Shown: piece by piece, positions 1 to 9,211 of the stretch
Numbering within the stretch: position 1 is the stretch's first letter
Layout of the letters: each line of letters starts with the position of its first letter
Source of the DNA: Bartonella krasnovii
GTDB lineage: Bacteria; Pseudomonadota; Alphaproteobacteria; Rhizobiales; Rhizobiaceae
Direction of reading: 5' to 3'
Length of the DNA stretch: 64,000 bases
Assembly (NCBI RefSeq): GCF_003606345.3
Contig: NZ_CP031844.2
Location: 1,657,001 to 1,721,000 of the forward strand
Notes under the pieces: model-generated
What the model saw: only the letters and a program-made list of their open reading frames with translations
What the model was told of the DNA's origin: nothing
The model's database searches: none
Made by a program: the position numbers and the translations under genes

Positions 1-636
1 AGAAAAGCGCACCTTAAGTTTCATAAAGCTTGTTCCACACACATGATTTCCTAATGGCTGTTTACAAAAAACCAACCATGGCTACAATGGGGCAAAACCA
101 ACCGCTGAATAAGTGATGAAACAATGACCCAAAATCTCTCTTCTAAAAACACTTCATCGCTTCGCGCAAGAGCACGCGAGAGTGGTTTATCGTGTCGTGA
201 TGCCCTTTTAACCAGAAAAGCGCACCTTAAGTTTCATAAAGCTTGTTCCACACACATGATTTCCTAATGGCTGTTTACAAAAAACCAACCATGGCTACAA
301 TGGGGCAAAACCAACCGCTGAATAAGTGATGAAACAATGACCCAAAATCTCTCTTCTAAAAACACTTCATCGCTTCGCGCAAGAGCACGCGAGAGTGGTT
401 TGCTCGCGTCGTGATGCCCTTTTAACCAGAAAAGCGCACCTTAAGTTTCATAAAGCTTGTTCCACACACATGATTTCCTAATGGCTGTTTACAAAAAACC
501 AACCATGGCTACAATGGGGCAAAACCAACCGCTGAATAAGTGATGAAACAATGACCCAAAATCTCTCTTCTAAAAACACTTCATCGCTTCGCGCAAGAGC
601 ACGCGAGAGTGGTTTATCGTGTCGTGATGCTCTTTC
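1..636 (+). repeat. Three tandem ~213-bp copies of the ygfA 5' end
   Basis: A block starting AGAAAAGCGCACC recurs at 1, 214 and 428 (periods 213 and 214). Each copy holds the ygfA leader plus the first ~29 codons. The third copy runs into the intact gene and diverges near 636. In copy 1 the start at 124 opens a frame that leaves the gene at the repeat junction and ends at 265-267 (47 codons), so it encodes only a truncated peptide. Copy 2 has an extra base (TTTGCTCGCG versus TTTATCGTG). The near-identity of the copies implies recent duplication. The 5' edge of the array may lie outside the window. Confidence 0.93.
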
Positions 637-1156
637 AAAAGAAGAGCGATCCCTGTTTTCACAGCGTGCTTGTCGCCATTTTCTTGAAACCTTTGAAAAA
701 AAAGGAACAGATTTTTCACGCCTCATTTTAGCAGGCTATTGGCCCATTAAATCGGAAATTGACCCACGCCCTCTTCTTGATGTGATAGCCTCACGCGGGG
801 GGCGTTTAGCCTTACCAGCCGTTCTTGATTCCACCACCATGATTTTTCGAGAATTTTCACCACACACGCAACTTCAGCCCATGCGTTTTGGCACCTTAGG
901 CCCTGGTGCAGATAATGCCACGGTTATCCCCAATAATATTCTTGTTCCACTTTCTGCGTTTGATCATCACTGTCACCGTCTTGGCTATGGAGGTGGCTAT
1001 TATGACCGTGCAGTTGAAGCCCTTGAAAAACAAGGACATCAAATGGCATTATGGGGCATAGGTTTTTCATGTCAGGAGGTGGACTCTATTCCTGCGGCCA
1101 AACATGATCTACAGGTCCAGGGAATTTTTACAGAAAAAGGTTTCTTAAAATGTTAA
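551..1156 (+). CDS. ygfA: 5-formyltetrahydrofolate cyclo-ligase (MTHFS family)
   Basis: The 201-residue protein should convert 5-formyl-THF to 5,10-methenyl-THF using ATP in the cytoplasm (folate salvage). The family signature GYGGGYYDR lies at about residues 143-151, preceded by the usual LVPLSAFD segment, and the length is typical of the family. The ATG at 551 matches the repeated leader. Stop TAA at 1154-1156 lies just before the next gene, so the two are probably co-transcribed. The 5' end sits in a triplicated 213-bp repeat, which places two decoy starts (124, 337) and duplicated leaders upstream; how this affects expression is unknown. In many proteobacteria 6S RNA precedes this gene; I could not recognise it here. 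Confidence 0.92.
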   Translation: MTQNLSSKNTSSLRARARESGLSCRDALSKEERSLFSQRACRHFLETFEKKGTDFSRLILAGYWPIKSEIDPRPLLDVIASRGGRLALPAVLDSTTMIFREFSPHTQLQPMRFGTLGPGADNATVIPNNILVPLSAFDHHCHRLGYGGGYYDRAVEALEKQGHQMALWGIGFSCQEVDSIPAAKHDLQVQGIFTEKGFLKC

Positions 1157-1174
1157 AATGTGATTAAAGTACCT

Positions 1175-1996
1175 ATGCGGTTTTTATTTTTGGGTGACAT
1201 TGTTGGGAACACAGGTTGTCAGGTCGTTTTTGAGCATCTTCCTCAACTGATTAAGAAATGGCAGCTTGATTTTGTTGTGGTCAATGGGGAAAATGCCTCT
1301 GATGGTTTTGGCCTCAAGCAAGACACGTATCAAGATCTTTTAATGGCGGGTGTTGATGTTGTCACAACCGGAAACCATGCTTTTTCTCACAAAGAAGCCT
1401 TACAGTATGCACATGAGAGTGATCGTTTTTTACGTCCTGCTAATTTCTCGAAAGAGACACCAGGAAGAGGAGCCGGAGTTTTTACGGCAAAAAATGGTGC
1501 ACGTGTTCTTGTTGCCAATCTGTTGGGCAATGTTTTTATGCCATGCAAAGTAGAAGATCCCTTTGAGATAGCGGAAAATATTCTGCTCGCCTGCTCTTTA
1601 ATGGAGCAAGCGGATGCGATTATTTTTGACTTTCACGCGGAAACGACGAGCGAGAAGCAATGTTTTGGCCATTTTCTTGATGGTCGTGTGAGTGTTATTG
1701 TTGGCACGCATACGCATATTCCCACCGCTGATGCGCAGATTTTAGAAGGGGGCAGTGCATATTTAACAGATGCTGGCATGTGTGGCGATTACAACTCCTC
1801 CCTTGGCATGGATAAAGAAGAACCGTTACACCGTTTTCTTTACCAAACGAAACAAGATCGTTTTGAACCAGCACGAGGTCCCGCCACTCTTTGTGGTTTT
1901 GCGGTTGAAATTTCAGACCGCACCGGCTTAGCAGAAAAGGTCTCAGCGGTACGCATTGGTCCGCATTTAAAGCCTGAAGTTCCAGATTTTTGGTAG
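1175..1996 (+). CDS. YmdB-family metallophosphoesterase (TIGR00282 type)
   Basis: A calcineurin-like phosphoesterase; Bacillus YmdB hydrolyses 2',3'-cyclic nucleotides, but the substrate here is unknown. Metal-binding motifs are present in order: GDIVGNTG at the N terminus, NGENASDGFG, GNHAFSHKE, FHAE, GTHTHIPTAD and the C-terminal DAGMCGD block. The length, about 273 residues, fits the family. I chose ATG 1175 because MRFLFLGDIVG is the normal beginning; an in-frame GTG at 1160 would add five residues. It follows ygfA by about 18 bp and probably shares its transcript. No defect is visible. Confidence 0.88.
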   Translation: MRFLFLGDIVGNTGCQVVFEHLPQLIKKWQLDFVVVNGENASDGFGLKQDTYQDLLMAGVDVVTTGNHAFSHKEALQYAHESDRFLRPANFSKETPGRGAGVFTAKNGARVLVANLLGNVFMPCKVEDPFEIAENILLACSLMEQADAIIFDFHAETTSEKQCFGHFLDGRVSVIVGTHTHIPTADAQILEGGSAYLTDAGMCGDYNSSLGMDKEEPLHRFLYQTKQDRFEPARGPATLCGFAVEISDRTGLAEKVSAVRIGPHLKPEVPDFW

Positions 1997-2342
1997 GTTT
2001 TAAGCGCCCCCTCTTTTAAGCGCCCCCACCTCCCTTTAAAGCTGCCCCGCGCGCCTCTTTTAAGCCGCGCCCTTTAATAGATCACGCACCACGCGTCCCT
2101 TTTGAAAACTCCGCAAGAAGCAATTCAGCCTCTCTCATCAATTAAGAGATCTCTCAATCATTTTTACATATTTTTATGAGTGGGTATTTCTTAAAATGAG
2201 TGCAGGCATTAAAAATGATTAAAGTATAAAGCGATCTTTTTTCCTGGAGGAAACGATAAAGGATGAAAAGTATCCCTATCTTTATTAAGTATAAGTTATT
2301 TTATTGACTTTAAAAGTCTTAAATTTTGAAAAGTATTTATTT
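1997..2342. other. Intergenic, short C-rich repeats
   Basis: The first ~75 bp hold imperfect tandem copies of CTTTTAAGCGCCCC-like units. The rest is AT-rich with no coding frame or RNA that I can recognise. Confidence 0.5.
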
Positions 2343-3577
2343 GTGATCCATAAGCCTTCTTTATTATTCATAGTCTCTATTGTGTGTTTATCGATCGGGG
2401 GGTTAATTTCTACGGATATTTTTCTTCCCGCCTTGGAGATATGCGTCAATATTATCAGGTAAACGAGTCTGAAATTCAAAGTGCGGTAGCCATTTTTTTA
2501 CTCGCCTTAGCTGTTGGACAACTGATTTATGGACCACTTAGTGATAATTTTGGACGTAAAAAGACGCTTTTGTTTGGCTCACTTTTGTGGTTTTTTACCA
2601 CCCTAAGTATAATTTACACCATTCATATTCAAACTTTTTTTATACTCCCCCTTTTTACAAGGTCTTAGGCCGCCTGTGCGGGACTTGTTTTAAGTCGCGC
2701 GATTATAAATGATTTAATGGATAAAAAGTCCGCAGGAAGGCTTTATCTCGTTATTTTTCCTTTTGTTGGAACATCACCAGCACTTAGCAAAATTGATTGG
2801 GGGTTTATTATTGCAAGTTTTTCATTAGCAAGCCACTTTTATCTTCTCTAAGCCTTTTTATCCTTTCAACCATTTGTTTGTGTTATTTTGTCCTCACAGA
2901 GACTCTTCTCCCTATCAAACGTCACTCTTTCACGCCTGTGGGTGTTATTAAGGGCAGTTTAGGAGTCCTTAGAAATAAGCAATTTATTTTTTACGCATTG
3001 ATACCCTGTTTTGCCTATGCAACCTATTTTGCTTACATTGTGGAGTCGCCTTTTTTTCTTACAGCTTTGGGCTTACCTAGTAACGATATTGGATATAGTT
3101 ACATTGGTGTTTCTTGTAACCTCATGTCTTAAGGCAACTTGGTTGCACGAAGATTTCTTAAGCAAGAATCTATGGAACGGACCATTCAACGTGGATATCT
3201 TATTTTTGTCTTCAGGAGGGATATTATTTGGTCTCCAAATTTATGTGAGTCCGTGGCCTCTTGTCACGCGTTTTAAGTGTCCTTTCACTTCTCACTTTTG
3301 GCAATGGCTTTTTGTTACCTTGAGGCACAGCGTTAGCGATTTCCTCACATCCCACGAGCAGCTCTCAGCAGCATCCGGTGTGATGGGCGCTTTACAATTA
3401 GGAAGCGCTGCATTGAGCGCCGCAGTAATTGGAAAAATATCCGGACATAATCCATTGGGTGTTGCACTTTTAATTAGCAACATGTTGTCTCGTGGGTTTT
3501 ATCATTTATATTCGAAAAGCCAATTATTTTATAACCATAAGTCAAGTCAAATAACCAAATTGAGGCGCTATGCTTAA
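2343..3577 (+). pseudogene. Bcr/CflA-type MFS drug transporter, multiply frameshifted
   Basis: The sequence reads as one MFS transporter broken into several frames. From GTG 2343 the frame gives a first helix and STDIFLPAL, typical of the Bcr/CflA N terminus. The frame then shifts near 2435 into DMRQYYQVNESEIQ, a transmembrane helix and the MFS loop motif GPLSDNFGRKK. Further shifts or stops occur near 2665 (AGLVLSRAIINDLMDK continues in another frame), near 2800, and around 3130-3170. The C-terminal helices reach about 3577. At least four lesions make a functional product impossible. The 3' end overlaps the start of the next decayed gene, as in a former operon. Confidence 0.85.
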
Positions 3578-3888
3578 AAATCTTGATATCCCTTTACGTG
3601 ATGGAGGGTATCGTAATCCGTTTTCTTTTTCACGAGACGACATCATAAAATATATTAAAAATCTAACAGCTACTCAAATTGAATATATTGAAATCGGCGC
3701 CCCTAAAGGGTAACCCATGGACAATGTGGGTTAAACGGCTTTATGCTCTAACGAGATTCATCTCTTCCATGATGCTGTTACAGGGTGCTAAGTCCGTTAT
3801 GCTTACCCCTCCGTCTCATATTCACCAATGGGACATTGGCAAATTAAAGAATAAGGGGCCCCCTGTTAGTCCTTTTAAATTTGCGTAA
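3570..3888 (+). pseudogene. HMGL-like aldolase, broken remnant
   Basis: ATG 3570 opens a 47-codon frame with LDIPLRDGGYRNPFSFSRDD and IEYIEIGAP, closely resembling the N terminus of HMG-CoA-lyase-like/4-hydroxy-2-oxovalerate aldolases (TLRDGGY metal-binding motif). It stops at 3711-3713. A second frame (about 3730-3888) continues with KSVMLTPPSHIHQWDIGKLKNKG, matching the next barrel strand of the same family (VMLD..H..DI..LK..G). The rest of the barrel is missing. It overlaps the end of the decayed transporter, so transporter and aldolase probably decayed together. Confidence 0.72.
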
Positions 3889-4387
3889 ATAAGGAAACAT
3901 TTTACAAGAGAGATAAAATCTTGCACCAAACGGAAAATCTCAAGAGCTATTTTTTTTTAAACCTATGCTTTTTTAACCCATATAATGAAGCTCTCATGAT
4001 TTTCTTTTCGCCTTCAATATCTTTTCGCCTTCAATGATTGAAGCATTTATAAATTAAGCATTGCAAGAGAGTAAAATATCTTTAGAGTTAACTAAAATGT
4101 CTTTAAGGTTAGAAGAGGAGCTCATATTTCCAAACTCTACCATACAAAGTGCGGGGCGTTTAAACGATATGCGCATCGTCTTGTTCTTACACCAAGAAGA
4201 CCAATGGGGAAACAAAGGAGATTTTTGCTCTTCTCTTAATTTTTTAAAAGAGAGATTTGAAGAATATAGACTTTATTATCCGTAAAGCTTGAACAATGTG
4301 TAGAGGTTCATTGTGTTATGAGGCATAAAGTCATCAATAAATAGGCATCAATAAATAGAGGCATTAGCCAATAGAGGGCGGGATTTC
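3889..4387. other. Degraded region, no supportable gene
   Basis: A 74-codon frame at 4061-4285 (TTG start) lacks recognisable motifs and may be residue of the decayed aldolase locus. A short direct repeat, CATCAATAAATAG, occurs just before the next gene. Confidence 0.35.
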
Positions 4388-6562
4388 ATGAAAAAGAAAG
4401 TTCTTGTATTACCAGGTGATGGTGTGGGACCAGAGATCTGTGATGCAGCGCTGATGGTCTTAGAGCCATTTCAATTGCCCATTGAATTCATATATGGTGA
4501 TATTGGTTTTGAGTGTTGGCAAAAGACAAGAGATGCTATTCCTCAAGCGACTTGGCAAAAAATCGCTAAAAGTGATGCACTTTTACTTGGAACTGTGACA
4601 GAGAAGGGAAAAGAAGCAACTTTAGAAGAAGGTGCAGCGCCTTTAAAAGAGCAAAATCTTTCCTATGTTTCTCCTCTCCTTCAACTTCGTCAAAAGTTAA
4701 GCTTGTTTGCCACGGTATGTCCGATAAGATACATCATTGGTCCGAAAAAACCTTTTCAGTTTTGTATAATCAGCGAAAAGAGCGAAGGTCTCTGCGCAAA
4801 ATTAGATTTTCGAGGGATCACACCGGAAACAGCCGCCTGGTTACAACATCAAAATTTAGCAAAATATGGTCTTGAAGAAGCAGCATGGTCCGTTTGTTTG
4901 CAAACACGCTTTGGTTTAGAGCGGTTATTTGAATATGCTTTTTCTTATGCACGTGGGCGGAAATTTAAGCGGGTTACCTTTGCAAATAAACTGAATGTGA
5001 TGTGCGAAAGTGGAGAATTTGCTCAGGAAATTTTTGAAAAAATCGCACAAAACTATCCAGAAATTGAAGCCGATATTCATGATGTTGATGCGGTTGCTTT
5101 ATGGATTACAACAAAGCCAGAGCAATTTGGTGTGATTGTTGCTAACAACATGTTTGGCGATATTCTCTCAAATCTTGCCGCCGGGATGATGGGGGGCTTG
5201 GCGCTTGCAGCCCATGCCCATGTGGGGGATAAGATGAGCTGTTTTCAACCAGCTCATGGAAGCGCCCCACAGATTGCTGGACAGAATAAAGCCAATCCTT
5301 CTGCGATGTTGTATAGTGTGTCTTTACTCTTAGAGCATTTAGGCTTTTACGAGGAAGCACACCAATTATCTCAAAGTGTTGATCAAGTTATTCGTAGCGG
5401 AAAAACGCTCCCCCATGATCGAAGAGGGAACGCCTCACCCCGTCAAATGGCACAAGCTGTTGGCAATTTTCTTACAAATCCTGTTTCTTCCTATCGTGCA
5501 GTCATTATCACGGTTGGTGATGAACTCCTTTCAGGACAATATTTGAATACGAATTTACAAGATTTAAGCCAAAGTTTGGAAAAAAGAAACATTCAAGTCA
5601 CGCGTCATTTTGTTTGTGCGGATCAATTACAGCAAATCAGTGAGACGATTATTTCTTGTCTTGGACAAGAAGATTTAATTATCATCAGTGGGGGCTTAGG
5701 TCCAACCTCTGATGATAAAACCCGCGATGGGGTCGCTCAAGCTGTAAGAAAACCTTTGGTGCATCATGAAGATGTTTGGCAAATCATCAAAGGTCAATTA
5801 GAGCGGTTAAAGATTACGCCAGATAAGAATAATGCGCGTCAAGCCTTATTTCCACAAACAGCAACAGTGCTTGACAACCCGACCGGCACCGCGCCAGGTT
5901 TTTTTCTTTCTTCTGATGACAGCACCCTTGTTGTTTTGCCTGGTCCCCCCTCCCAAGCGCTTGCCCTTTTAGAAGATTATTTACAGCAAAATGAGAAGAA
6001 ATATTCTTCTCAATCGCGTGCAACGTATGCTTGGACTTTGATTGGAATTGATGAAAGTACCCTTGCGCATTGGGTTGATCATCATTTTGCCAATGAACCC
6101 TTTGAGCGCCATTTTTTATGGAAAAGCCCCTATGTTTTGGTGCAACTGGTTGGTCAATCATCCACTCCCTTGGCACCACCTCTCATCGAAGAATTTGAAC
6201 ATCATTTTCGCCCCCATTTGGTTGGCAGAGAAGTCACCACAGCGGGTCAACAACTCGCAAAATACGCACAGATACAGTGGTTGATTGATGATCCCCATCT
6301 TTTAAAATATTTTCAGACGCCAGAAACAAGTCCCCAAAATATCCCACAGATAGAGGTTGCCGTGAGCCTCTCTCCTTCTATCGAACTGTTAGAAAGTCAG
6401 CAAGAAAGCCTTGGCCATGCAACCATAACGGTGCAAATGAAAGGATATGATGATGATCATCTGACATTCCCCTATACGCGCCCCCTTTTAGGTGTTGTCT
6501 TACAAGAATATGCCGCTTGGTTAATTTTAAAAAGAGTTTTGCAAACGAAAAACAGCCAATGA
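4388..6562 (+). CDS. Fusion: IPMDH/ICDH-like domain + CinA domain
   Basis: The protein has 724 residues. Residues 1-365 are a beta-decarboxylating dehydrogenase domain: LPGDGVGPEI at the N terminus, catalytic-type Lys in ANKLNVM (~199-205), and NNMFGDILSNLAAGMMGG (~253-270). Residues ~368-545 are a CinA/MoCF-biosynthesis domain (ITVGDELLSGQ, SGGLGPTSDD at ~435, LPGPPSQ at ~518). Residues ~546-724 resemble the CinA KH-like region and an unassigned tail. Several dehydrogenase residues look lost: the substrate Arg of the usual NLRP is replaced (ATVCP), the catalytic Tyr region reads SEGLCAK, and GDILSD is GDILSN. There is no frameshift between the halves, and a clear ATG follows GAGGGCGGG. The dehydrogenase half may be catalytically dead or have a new substrate; the CinA half may act in pyridine-nucleotide repair. 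Domain identity is secure; function is not. Confidence 0.85.
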   Translation: MKKKVLVLPGDGVGPEICDAALMVLEPFQLPIEFIYGDIGFECWQKTRDAIPQATWQKIAKSDALLLGTVTEKGKEATLEEGAAPLKEQNLSYVSPLLQLRQKLSLFATVCPIRYIIGPKKPFQFCIISEKSEGLCAKLDFRGITPETAAWLQHQNLAKYGLEEAAWSVCLQTRFGLERLFEYAFSYARGRKFKRVTFANKLNVMCESGEFAQEIFEKIAQNYPEIEADIHDVDAVALWITTKPEQFGVIVANNMFGDILSNLAAGMMGGLALAAHAHVGDKMSCFQPAHGSAPQIAGQNKANPSAMLYSVSLLLEHLGFYEEAHQLSQSVDQVIRSGKTLPHDRRGNASPRQMAQAVGNFLTNPVSSYRAVIITVGDELLSGQYLNTNLQDLSQSLEKRNIQVTRHFVCADQLQQISETIISCLGQEDLIIISGGLGPTSDDKTRDGVAQAVRKPLVHHEDVWQIIKGQLERLKITPDKNNARQALFPQTATVLDNPTGTAPGFFLSSDDSTLVVLPGPPSQALALLEDYLQQNEKKYSSQSRATYAWTLIGIDESTLAHWVDHHFANEPFERHFLWKSPYVLVQLVGQSSTPLAPPLIEEFEHHFRPHLVGREVTTAGQQLAKYAQIQWLIDDPHLLKYFQTPETSPQNIPQIEVAVSLSPSIELLESQQESLGHATITVQMKGYDDDHLTFPYTRPLLGVVLQEYAAWLILKRVLQTKNSQ

Positions 6563-7125
6563 GACCTATAACCCAATAAGCTCTTGATAACACCCAATGA
6601 GCTCTTGATAACAGTGTCAACACATTGGAACAACGCTTGTGGGCATTCGAATACAGGAACCATGATGAGACCCCTTTGTTACATGGTCTCCTCTGTTCCC
6701 TCTCACCCATGGCGCTTTATTTGCACCGCCTTTAAGAATAAAGGATAAAACTAATTTTAAAAATGAAAAGAAAGAGGCTTTCTTAGGATATTTCTGCGAG
6801 GAAAAGGTCAGCACCCACCGCCACAGCACCCACCACAGCACCCTCACCACCACAACACCCACCGCCACCATAGCACCCGCCACAGCACCCGCCACCACAA
6901 CACCCGCCACCACAGCACCCCCCACCACAACACCCACCACCACAGAACCCACACCACCACAGCACCCACCGCCACAACACCCCCGCACCACAGCACCCGC
7001 ACCACAGCACCCGCCGCCACAGCACCCCGCCGTCGCAGCACTCCCTTCCTAAAAAAACGATCGAATAATTGAAGCAAAAAGACTCTTTAAACTTTTTTAC
7101 ACGCATGAGAAATCAACCAGAAAGC
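6563..7125. repeat. C-rich minisatellite downstream of the fusion gene
   Basis: A 20-bp direct repeat (CAATRAGCTCTTGATAACA) lies at 6571-6612. From about 6806 to 7045 the + strand is an imperfect array of CACCACCACAGCACCCGCC-like units, strongly C/A-rich. Long stop-free frames on the minus strand encode only Gly/Trp/Val-rich low-complexity peptide, so I do not call them genes. Confidence 0.85.
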
Positions 7126-7181
7126 TGTTTTCTCGCTTTCACGGTTCACGCCCCTCCGGTTGCGAGCGCCCTCGCATAAGT

Positions 7182-7271
7182 ATTCCGGGAGTTGAAAGAG
7201 CTGAAACTTGACTCAGCCTTTTGCTTTTAGTGTGCGGGGACACACCTGGACATGGCAAAAACTCCCGGAAT
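7182..7271 (-). ncRNA. Brt-like RNA core, partial copy D
   Basis: An 11-bp inverted repeat, ATTCCGGGAGT (7182-7192) and ACTCCCGGAAT (7261-7271), encloses the element shared by four sites in this region. To its left (7121-7180) is a remnant of the XRE-gene start region (GTGAAAGC after GGAGGGG, minus strand). It lacks the leader and promoter seen at copies A and C, so it is probably a decayed module. Confidence 0.5.
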
Positions 7272-7479
7272 TCCGGGACATCCACAAGAGTGGGTTAATT
7301 TTATGATCGAACTTTAGGGCTTTCAGACCCTACTGATCGCGGCGTAGACGACCAAAGTCACAAGGTCTATTGATAAAGGAATTGAGGAAAATTTACAATA
7401 AAATTTAAAGGAATGTTTTCATCTCTTAAGAAATCATCCCTAAGAACTGCTTTCTTTTAGCTTTCACGGATCACTTCAA

Positions 7480-7690
7480 GCCCCTTGCCCCATTGCAAGC
7501 GGCTCTTTCATGCGTATTCCGGGAGTCTGAAAGTACTGAAGTTCGCATCAGCTTTTTTTGCTTTTAGTGCGCGGGGACACACCTGGACATGGCAAAAACT
7601 CCCGGAATCTTACGCTCCTTATAGAGAAAACAAATATCTCCACTTTGGATTTTCAGGCTTTGGATTTCCCCCTTAAAACTGCATTGTATA
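7480..7690 (-). ncRNA. Brt-like small RNA, copy C
   Basis: Leftward module. A -10-like TATACA (forward 7685-7690) is followed by a leader with AAAATCCAAAGTGGAGATAT and TATAAGGAGCG, then the long inverted repeat 7516-7526/7598-7608 and a GCAAGGGGC tail. It is about 85% similar to copy A over its length. The layout (small RNA, then XRE gene start) matches the Brt-Trp arrangement reported in B. henselae, but here the following XRE gene is reduced to about 100 bp of remnant (7380-7480). The identity as an RNA is inferred. Confidence 0.55.
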
Positions 7691-7788
7691 ACGAGAGCCC
7701 TTATACTTATGCATAAACTTATTCATAACTTATACTTATTCATAAAATCATTTCAAAAGAGCAGCAATAAAATTTAAAGGCGTGATTT

Positions 7789-8169
7789 TTACCTTTCAGC
7801 AATCAAACATAAAATTGCCTTTTGTTGCTTAGGCTTAAGTTCTCTAAAGCTTTTCAACAGGACATGCTCTTCTTGGCTTGAGGTCATTTCTTCATAAGGA
7901 AGCAAGACATGCTCTTTCGTTGAAATATCGGCATAAAAAAAGAAAATCGAGATATCCAGAATATCAGCAATTTCTTGTAGGCGCCCTGCACCCACACGAT
8001 TGATGCCCTTTTCATATTTTTGGATTTGTTGAAAGGTAACCCCTAAACGATGCCCTAATTCTTTTTGAGAAATTTTCAACATTTCTCGTCTCAAACGAAT
8101 TCTTTTGCCTATCAAAATATCGTTAGAATGTGGATTCTTTATTGGAAAATGTGGATTTTTAGCTTTCAC
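7789..8169 (-). CDS. XRE-family helix-turn-helix regulator (Trp-like)
   Basis: A single-domain DNA-binding protein of 126 residues: HTH_XRE from IGKRIRLRREMLKISQKELG through VTFQQIQKYEKG and the recognition region to LDISIFFFY, then an acidic/basic tail ending KAILCLIAER. I chose GTG 8169 because a strong ribosome site (GGAGGGGG, about 6 bases upstream) serves it. An ATG at 8223 would start inside the small-RNA inverted repeat. The gene lies directly downstream of Brt-like copies B and A on the same strand, so expression by read-through from that RNA is likely, as proposed for Brt/Trp pairs. Remnants of further copies lie at 7380-7480 and 8590-8660. Role: probably a transcription regulator with unknown targets. 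Confidence 0.8.
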   Translation of the reverse strand: MKAKNPHFPIKNPHSNDILIGKRIRLRREMLKISQKELGHRLGVTFQQIQKYEKGINRVGAGRLQEIADILDISIFFFYADISTKEHVLLPYEEMTSSQEEHVLLKSFRELKPKQQKAILCLIAER

Positions 8170-8312
8170 TTCAGGTTCCCCCTCCGGTTGCGAGCGCCCT
8201 CGCATAAGTATTCCGGGAGTCAAAACACTGAGTTCGAATCAGTTTTTTTTGCTTTTAGTGTATGGACACACCTGGACAGTGCAAAAACTCCCGGAATCTC
8301 GTGTTCCTTATA
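8170..8312 (-). ncRNA. Brt-like RNA core, copy B
   Basis: Inverted repeat 8210-8220/8287-8297 with the same interior as copy A, but the leader is truncated to TATAAGGAACACGAG and no separate promoter is visible. It lies between copy A and the XRE gene and would form the immediate leader of that gene. Inside, CTGATTCGAACTCAG followed by a T-run looks like a terminator hairpin that competes with the outer stem. Confidence 0.5.
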
Positions 8313-8339
8313 GACTAACAGATCACGCCCCTTGCCCCA

Positions 8340-8530
8340 TTGCAAGTGACCTCTTTATGCGTATTCCGGGAGTCAAAAACACTGAATCCGAGTCAGCTTT
8401 TTTTGCTTTTAGTATGTGAACACACCTGGACATGGCAAAAACTCCCGGAATCTCATGTTCCTTATAAAGGAGGCTCATATCTCCACTTTGGATTTTCAGG
8501 CTTTGGGTTCCCCCATAAAACTGCATTATA
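8340..8530 (-). ncRNA. Brt-like small RNA, copy A, with promoter
   Basis: The most complete module. A perfect -10 TATAAT (forward 8525-8530, minus strand) is followed by a leader (AACCCAAAGCCTGAAAATCC), GGAGATATGAGCC, TATAAGGAACATGAG, the outer stem (8363-8373 with 8441-8451) and an inner CTGACTCGGATTCAG hairpin followed by TTTTT. The expected length is near 170-190 nt, like B. henselae Brt RNAs. I cannot see a good -35. Repetition with conserved stems in four places supports a functional RNA. Confidence 0.6.
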
Positions 8531-8812
8531 CAACGAAAGCCCGTGTATACTTATTAGATGTACTTATTCATAAGATAATTTCAAAAGAGCAGCAATAAAA
8601 TTTAAAACAGTATTATCACTTAAGCAATCAAACACAAAACTGCCTTCTGTTGTTTAAGAGATCTCTCTCAGCCTCTTATGCGCGCTCTCCAAAACCATAA
8701 GGGAAAACCAGCAATTTATTGAGAAGACGAACAATCCTTCACCCCCCACAAAAATACACCTAAAAACATACCTCACACCTTAACACATGCCCCTACTCCC
8801 TGTACGAGATTT
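8531..8812. other. Upstream region with a second XRE-gene remnant
   Basis: Bases 8585-8660 (AGCAGCAATAAAATTTAAA ... AAGCAATCAAACACAAAACTGCC) match the 3' end and downstream region of the XRE gene (7760-7825), so a third module once stood here. The rest holds no gene. Confidence 0.6.
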
Positions 8813-9211
8813 GCCATGCCCTTTGAGCAGGGTCACACCGTTATCCGTTGAATTTTCGCACCACATCGGGTTCATTTTTCTTCCAACCTGCGAAAAAGCC
8901 ACGATCAAGAGGATAAACACGATTGACGATTGTTTCACCCTTTGCAGCCACTATTAATAGGAATAAAGGGGCCGCAATCACCAGAGAGACACCACGCAAA
9001 TCAGTTGCCATCACAAGGGTGCCTTGCAACTTTTCATATTCCTTGCAACTTCTCATGTCCCATGAGATGCTCTCTCGCCATCGCGTTTTATCTGTGCTCT
9101 CAAACGGTTGCGTTCTTAGAGGTGCATAAAACGATTTTCGAAAATCGTCTCCGTGATATGGGAAATACCCCGTGTTAAAACGCATCCCCCCCAAACAACA
9201 GACATTCAAGC
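8813..9211 (-). pseudogene. Truncated murA 3'-end copy (distal)
   Basis: This ~398-bp unit repeats the last ~100 codons of murA on the same strand. Recognisable pieces are [25 protein letters not shown] and LDRGF. It carries an insertion (AATAGGAATAAAGGGGCC) and frameshifts that destroy the ALAAKG segment and the terminal VRKFNG, so it is non-coding debris. The next copy differs from it by only a few changes. Confidence 0.88.

Noticed and set aside
6617..7106. Minus-strand Gly/Trp-rich frames
   Set aside because: Translations of the CAC-rich minisatellite in three frames; none has a ribosome site.
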